NCBI GenBank assembly: GCA_964019155.1 | Contig: OZ025243.1 | Span: forward strand, 34,259,230 to 34,323,229 | Reading direction: 5' to 3' | DNA from: Osedax fenrisi | Lineage: Eukaryota > Annelida > Polychaeta > Sabellida > Siboglinidae | DNA: 64,000 bases | In this document: in pieces, positions 28,801 to 34,800 of the stretch | Layout of the letters: the number at the start of each line of letters is the position of its first letter | Numbering within the stretch: position 1 is the stretch's first letter | Position numbers and translations under genes: made by a program | Notes under the pieces: generated by a model | What the model was told of the DNA's origin: nothing | Seen by the model: the letters and a program-made list of their open reading frames with translations, nothing else | Database searches by the model: none

Positions 28801-31800
28801 ATTTCTACACCTTAAATCCCATGAGGCATATGGCTCCTCATTGCTCAATCAAGCGTTGAGGTGGTCTAACCTCCCTACCTGATCTTGTAACAATTGTGTT
28901 TTTTTCAACTGGTACTAGATCTATCCTATTACGCCTGATTGTGTTGTCATTTGATTTTATTGTGTACGTTCTTTCATTGTTATCATCGAATTGTATTACG
29001 GTTCCCATTCTGTCCATGTATTTAATATAGACATCTTCATCCAGTGCCAATCTTCTTTTAGTTTTTTGATAGTTTGTTGTCGCTGTACTGTTTTTCCTTG
29101 AGTTTCTTCTCCATGACCTTCTTTTTGAATTCAACATGATCTTTTTCGAGCATCATATTTTGATTTAGTAGATCTGGTAATGTCGTATTTAATCTACGAT
29201 TCATTAACAACTCAGCTGGGGATCTACCGAAAGATAATGGTGTATTTCGATATGACAATAGACCTAAATATGGGTCTTCAGATTTCTCCATGATCTGCTT
29301 TAGCGTTTGTATAGCTCTTTCAGCTACTCCGTTGCCTTTTGGATATTTTGGTGATGATGTTAAATGTTTAAACTTGTATGTTTTGGAAAATTCTTTGAAT
29401 TCTTCGCTGCTGTATTGAGTTCCGTTATCTGAGATCATGTTCTCAGGAATACCGTGTCGTGCAAATATTGATTTTAATGACGAAATTATTGTGATCGATC
29501 TCATGTCTTTCAATAACATCGTTTCAATATATCGGGAATAATAATCCACCACTATAATGTATTTTTGTTGCTTGAATTGAAATAAGTCTGAGCCTACTGT
29601 TTCCCAAGCTTTGGAAGGTACTGGTACTATCTTTACAGGTTCTCGTTGAGTCCTTGCATTTATATTGCAGTTTATACATTCCCTTATTTCCTTGTCGATA
29701 TCGTTTGAGATACCAAACCAAAACACACTCTTTTTTGCCCTTTCTAGACATTTCGTGATTCCTAAGTGTCCTATATGGATATTTCTTAACATTTCTTTTC
29801 TCATACTGACAGGTATAATAGCTCTATTCTGGTACGTTAAGCAACCTTGAATCGTTGATAAATATTGTTGGCTATTATAATATTTTCGACCTAAATTATG
29901 TTTCAAATCTGATTTTGTCCATCCTTCAATATTCTTCTTCTTCAACCATGTTATCTCTGGATCATTATTCTGAGCTTTGATTATAGATTGTATTTTACAT
30001 GATTCCCCAGATACGAAAACACTACTTGCCATCTCTTCGGTTTCGATTTCTAATAGGTCGCACCCTGTATCTTTCGAAGGGTATCTTGATAATGTATCGG
30101 CAATGATATTGTTTTTACCGGGTATATATTTCATGTTTACGGCATATCTCATCAATCGTATTCTGTACCTTTGGATTCTTATAGGCACCTTCTCTATTTC
30201 TTTGCTTCCTAATAGAGTTATTAAAGGTTTATGATCGGTTTCTACGTATATGGGTGCACCTACTATATAATAGTTAAATCTTTCAAGAGCCCATACTACG
30301 CCCAACGCTTCCTTCTCTATAGTTGCGTATCTTTTCTCAGTATCACTTAGGGATCTACTGGCTGCTCCAATCATTTTTCGGTTTCCGTTTTCGTCTTCTT
30401 GTGTTAGTATCGCACCTATACCGTGATCCGATGCGTCTGTTGTCAATATTGTTTTCTTGTTAACATCGAAATACGATAATGTCTTCGTATTCTGTAACTC
30501 TTCTTTCAATATTCTGAAACTTTCTTCTTGCTTCGTATCCCAAATCCAAGAACAATCTTTCCTAAGCAATTCTCTTAATGGAGCACTGTATTCGGATATA
30601 TTTGGGTTAAATCGAGAAAATTGGTTTATCATCCCAAGAAAACTCCTGACACTTTTTACGCTAGTTGGTGTTGGAATATCTATGATTCCTTGGACTTTTT
30701 GTCCAGCTTTAATTCCTTTACTGGTAATTTTAAACCCTAAGAAATCTACTTCTTCTTTACGGAATACACATTTATTTTTATTTAATGTCAATCCTGATTC
30801 TACTATTTTATTGAGTACTGTTTTTAGATTTCTATCATGTTCGTCTGCATCCATTCCAATTACTAATACGTCATCCACGTGTACGATTAGCCCCTTGCAG
30901 TCTTTTAAGATTTTAGATATTTCTTTACAAAATATTTCGGGAGCTGAGGTTAAGCCAAACGGTAATTTTTTATAATAATACCTCCCCCATGGCGTTAGGA
31001 ATGTTGTCAATGCCCAGCATTTTTTTTCTAATGGAATTTGCCAAAACCCTGAATTTGCATCCAATTTTGAAAAAATGTTTCCTTTGATTTTACTTAGACT
31101 ACCCTCGACCGTTGCCATAGGATGTATCTCTCGTTTCACTGCTGCATTTAACTTCGTTAAATCTGTGCAAATTCTTATTTTACCGTTTCCTTTCTTTGCA
31201 ATAACCATTGGGCTACACCATTCTGTGGGACCACATGCTTCTTCGATTACTCCTAATTCGATCATTTTCTGTAGTTCGTTTTGGACTTCCGTTTGTTGAT
31301 GTACTGGAACTGGTCTTGGTACATTAATTGAATATGGTTTTATTCCCTCTTTTATTTCAATTTTGTATTTCCTATTAATACTTCCTAATCCATCAAATAA
31401 TTTAGGATCCAGCTGGCAATCTAGCGCATCTACTAATTTGACAATATCCAATTCTATTGATGCCTTTCTCGAGAGTAAACCTGTCATTTGTTTTTCTAAA
31501 ATGAATATGTCCTCTTTTATTGTTTTACCTTTATATGTAATCAATGCTTCTAAGTATCCCTTAGCATTAATTTCAGTATTATTTGGTCCTCTTAATATTA
31601 TATTAGTCTTCTTTAAAATTGGTAATAACTTATTATATGGCATTACGGATACGCTTGCGCCTGTATCTATCTTAAACTTAATAACTTTTTCGAATTGTTC
31701 ACAATTTACTGTTAAATCTTTTATCCATTTATTTTGTTCAATGTTAGTTTTAATTTCGCCTAAAAATATAAAATTTTCGTCTATTTTTGAACAACAAATT

Positions 31801-34800
31801 TCATTTGTTTCGTATGTTCGCTGATTGTAGTTATCACTCCTTGATTTACAACACTTTGCCCAGTGTCCTAACTTGTTACAGATATTGCATTTTGTGTTGA
31901 ATGCTTTACATGACCTTGGTTCATGTATTCGATCACATCTGCCGCATTTTTTTTTATTAAACTTTTGGCTTGGTTTATTATAAGTTTCGTTATTCTTATA
32001 TTTATTGATTTTTTTGTTAATATAATCAATATTTTCGTATTCTTTATTATTGATTTTCTGCATTTGGTTATTACTTGTTTCTTTTATTTTTGTAGCTTGG
32101 ACTACCTCTTCGGCTGTGATTTCTTTACCTTTAACTTCTTGTAGGAATCTCTGGCGTAAATTATTGTCAATCATGCCTATGATGATTCTATCTTTGATCA
32201 ATGAATCTTTCAAATCTTTGAATTCGCAAGTCATAGCCAGTTTTCGTAATTCAGCATAGTAGCATTCAATATTCTCGCTTTCAAATTGATCACGTTTAAA
32301 AAATACATATCTTTCATATGTCAAGTTTCTTTTTGGAATGAAATACGCTTTAAACTTTTCTTTTATCCACTCTAAGTTTTTCTTACCAGAGGATTTTGTT
32401 TTTTTTTCATCTATCATTACTTCGATAGTTTCATCTTCAAATGAATTGTATATATCTACGCCATCTGATCCTATTGTATTTAGAAATATACCGACTTGTG
32501 ACTTTTCTGATTTGTTTTCCAATTCTCTAGCATTTTCATAAATTTCATAAGATTGTATCCATCTTTTATATATTTCGGCCCCTCTGATTTTATCTACAAT
32601 TAATATTTCTGGGATTCTACATTCACTCATTTTTATAATAAATGTACTAATATTATGTTATTTCTGTAAATTCTGTGTGAATATAAATATATTTATATAT
32701 ATATTAAACAACCTATTCTATGGTATTAAATTAATTACCCATAAGATAGTTATATACACTATTAAAATAAACAATTAATAATATCCAGTAACTTATTATG
32801 TAATAAATATACAATGTATATTTTTATATATTTAATTAATTTTTAATTAGTTTTTTTTTTTTTTTTTTTTTAATTAATTTTTAATTAATTTACAATAACA
32901 ACTTGTTATGTAATAATCTAAGTACACTGTACTTAATGTATGTCGAATCTAATAATAAGCTTGCCTTATAATTATGATTTTAATCCCAAATCTTAATACC
33001 ACGTAACTAATATCACTATTTAACTATCTAGTTAAAGAACAACCGCCGTCACCATGTAATATGTTATTATATATCAATTGGTTCGTCTATAGAGTTATAA
33101 CTTATATATTAAGATTATGATAATCTTATCCTAAATATATAATGTATAATATATATATAATATATGTATTGGGTATACTATTATATGTAGGATGTATTAC
33201 CTTAGGGTAGCTTCAAGATATCTGCCAGAGTACTCTGCAGATGATTCTTCGTGGTTTGGGGTATATAGTATTATCTATTATAGATTAACGTAAGTGCTAT
33301 TGGTTTGACTGCTAAGATACAAGTGAAGTGTTTATCACTAATAATGTGGGCGTGTCTAATTATATATATTATATTACAGTTATAATACCATATTAATGTA
33401 TGGCCGCAATAATTTAGTTGTTTTGTTTATTATTAGAATTTAAAAAAAATGTAATTGTGTTTTTATTATATACTCATTTTATTATGTTAACATTTTACAT
33501 TATTTTTCAATTTAATGTTTTATTATTTAGTATCCTATACAATAGTATATAATTGCCTATTGTTTTATTTTATATATATATATTTTTATTGGTAGTTTTT
33601 CTATTTTCTACTAATTAAGAGGATAGAATTATATCAGATTTGCTTTTTATACCCAGTAGTTATCTTCGACTACTGATTTTGTTGTTGAACATTCTAGGAT
33701 TTATTATTATTAAGTATTCTAGTAAGAATTATTAAACATTGTAATAATACTATATTGCAATAATATAATTATAAATTATAATGATAAATATACGCATTAT
33801 ATTTATAGTTAAGTAGTTGTGTTAGTTGTAATATCCATTTCTATAGATTGAAGACGTTTGCAGCAAGCTAGATCTCATAATAGAATTACAACAAGAGTCT
33901 AAAAGAATAGCGAGGGGTACCACGTTAAAAGGTAGTATTCACTATATTATGTTATGTTGCATATAGATTTACAAAGCAATTAATAATATAAAGTTAGCTT
34001 TAGATTGTGTTTTCGTTGATAACTAATTATAATTCTTATTAAATATTTTACTTGTATTTATGTAGGTATATATAGGTAAGTAGGTATACCTACTATAGGG
34101 GAAATCCCCGATTACCGACCCCCTCCTAATACCGACCCCTCTCGTATCTCAATAAATATAAGAGTTATCAAAAAATTATATATACATACTTTTAGTAATT
34201 TAATGATAAATATGAATAAGTATTTTAACAAAATATATAATCATACAATTGTTATTTGATAACATGTAATATTCTGTTTTTACTTTTTACATATTTGAAT
34301 AATAACTTTTTTTTAAATCATTGTAAATACTTGATTAATTAAAAGAAAACTTGATTTTGTGAATAATATTATAGAACAATAAAATGTTTATAACTATTAT
34401 AAAAATAATTGAATTTGAATAACTATTAACCAATATATCTTAATTATAGCAACCCATATTATGTTCCTATTACCGACCCCATAAATTACCCTAAAACCGA
34501 CCCCATGTGATTTATAATATACAATCAAAATAGATTCGTATTTTACTTTAAAATATGTCGTAAATTGTTTATGTATCATTGATATTGATTTAGGATTCAT
34601 AATTCCAGTTTATTATATACATACTGATTAATAAATAAATATTAAATAATAATATACACTATTTTAATATAATTACTATCAAGTTTAAATTTAAATTTAA
34701 TATTACTATTAAAACATAAATTCAATAAAAAATAAATTACGTCATGTTATAATTAATTATAGTTATGTATATCTACTCTTTTTATTGGATATTATAATAC

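Larger units (their letters stand above)
28334..33378 (-). mobile_element. Complete Ty3/gypsy-type LTR retrotransposon, antisense in a KCNQ intron
   Basis: 5045 bp bounded by two 324-bp LTRs (TGTAAT...ATTACA) and a perfect 5-bp target duplication GTTAT (28329-28333 and 33379-33383). Order on the minus strand: LTR, primer-binding site, gag-pol, polypurine tract, LTR. I see one mismatch between the LTRs (28483 T versus 33204 A), so the insertion is young. It lies in the intron between the exons ending at 26379 and starting at 33847, opposite in direction to KCNQ. Confidence 0.95.

Noticed and set aside
30457..30975. 172-codon plus-strand frame, and others at 29665-32541
   Set aside because: Antisense shadows of the gypsy gag-pol frame; no matching motifs.
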